A stretch of 43,444 bases of DNA from Prevotellaceae bacterium (GTDB taxonomy: Bacteria > Bacteroidota > Bacteroidia > Bacteroidales > Bacteroidaceae). Below, piece after piece: positions 43,284-43,444 of the stretch (its first letter is position 1; every line of letters begins with the position of its first letter). The DNA lies in NCBI GenBank assembly GCA_029218445.1, contig JAQXRI010000011.1:1-43444 (forward strand), written 5' to 3'. A program made the position numbers and the translations under genes. The notes under the pieces are model-generated. The model worked only from the letters and a program-made list of their open reading frames with translations, had not been told where the DNA came from and made no database searches.

Positions 43284-43291
43284 TAACTTTG
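43284..43291 (+). promoter_or_regulatory. -7 element of a gene beyond the window
   Basis: TAACTTTG followed by C, as in both tRNA promoters of this window. An ATTG at 43260-43263, about 20 nt upstream and inside the palindrome, may be the -33 part. No coding start is seen before the window ends, 150 nt later. Confidence 0.65.
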
Positions 43292-43330
43292 CAGCGTGTA
43301 AAGAAAATTAGAAGTGAGGAGTTTTGGAGA

Positions 43331-43431
43331 AGGTAGAAGGTAGTGGGTAGAAGGTAGAGATTACCGAAACCGCAGATGCCTCTACAGCGCGCAAACTCAG
43401 GAGTGGAGCATATCTCTACCCTCTAAAAAAT
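43331..43431. repeat. Short inverted heptamer array, GGTAGAR type
   Basis: Plus-strand units at 43331-43358 are approximately GGTAGAA, GGTAGTG, GGTAGAA, GGTAGAG. On the minus strand TAGAGGG-TAGAGATATG faces them at about 43410-43425. Units match those of the array at 40680. It lies in the leader downstream of the promoter at 43284; what follows is cut off. Confidence 0.7.
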
Positions 43432-43444
43432 AAATTTTAAAACT

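Overview
The window is chromosomal DNA from a member of the Bacteroidota, most likely order Bacteroidales and probably Prevotella-like. Evidence: at least eight promoters of the phylum-specific form TTTG, 19-20 nt, TAnnTTTG (for example at 4435-4465, 6592-6622, 17564-17595, 25927-25957, 42015-42046); a SusC/SusD pair with an ECF sigma factor and FecR anti-sigma; a long-form IspG; rnc with a C-terminal extension behind acpP-fabF; A-rich rather than Shine-Dalgarno leaders. No prophage, transposase, plasmid function, rRNA or CRISPR array was seen.

Layout. 1-4475 (minus): rpoN, a PAP2-like membrane protein, purE and ispG (cut by the window edge), apparently one operon. 4511-6552 (minus): an OPT-family oligopeptide transporter. 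6592-9744 (plus): tRNA-Arg(CCT), priA, and a flavin reductase fused to rubredoxin. 9757-17595 (minus): ECF sigma, FecR, SusC with an STN domain, SusD and an exported metallophosphatase, a nutrient-uptake and signalling locus without glycosidases. 17641-21441 (minus): a FadL/OmpP1 porin and a PgpH-type 7TM-HD phosphodiesterase. 21543-24357 (plus): gltX and waaA, convergent with cysS (24407-25897). 26003-30258 (minus): a tolC-emrA-emrB-like tripartite efflux operon. 30330-33085 (minus): acpP-fabF-rnc. 33207-34208 (minus): pdxB. 34319-39186 (plus): a six-gene unit of DUF4254, glycosyltransferase 9, rubredoxin, cation efflux, an SDR epimerase and an Aur1-like PAP2 protein. 39336-40682 (plus): a probable non-coding RNA, a leader with a terminator, greA and a HIT protein. 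40826-41917 (minus): mannose-1-phosphate guanylyltransferase. 42015-42192 (plus): tRNA-Leu(CAA) with promoter and terminator. 42299-42810 (minus): a lipoprotein gene behind a C9 homopolymer. 42810-43444: a gene-free, repeat-rich regulatory region.

Most genes are housekeeping. The unusual content lies between genes. A recurring architecture of tandem 7-8 bp repeats facing each other as inverted arrays occurs at 24329-24391, 28815-28908, 40680-40828, 42927-43117 and 43331-43415. Each repeat unit carries a stop codon (TAA, TGA or TAG). At the three gene-flanking arrays the repeats supply the actual stop codons of waaA, tolC, the HIT gene and manC. The repeat period is not a multiple of three, so an array can close all reading frames. 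Other points of interest are the C9 tract that separates a well-placed ATG from the lipoprotein frame (possible phase variation), an ATG-free transcript of about 265 nt ending in a strong terminator, a terminator in the greA leader, and a 22-bp iteron-like triplet with a 28-bp palindrome upstream of a promoter at the right edge.
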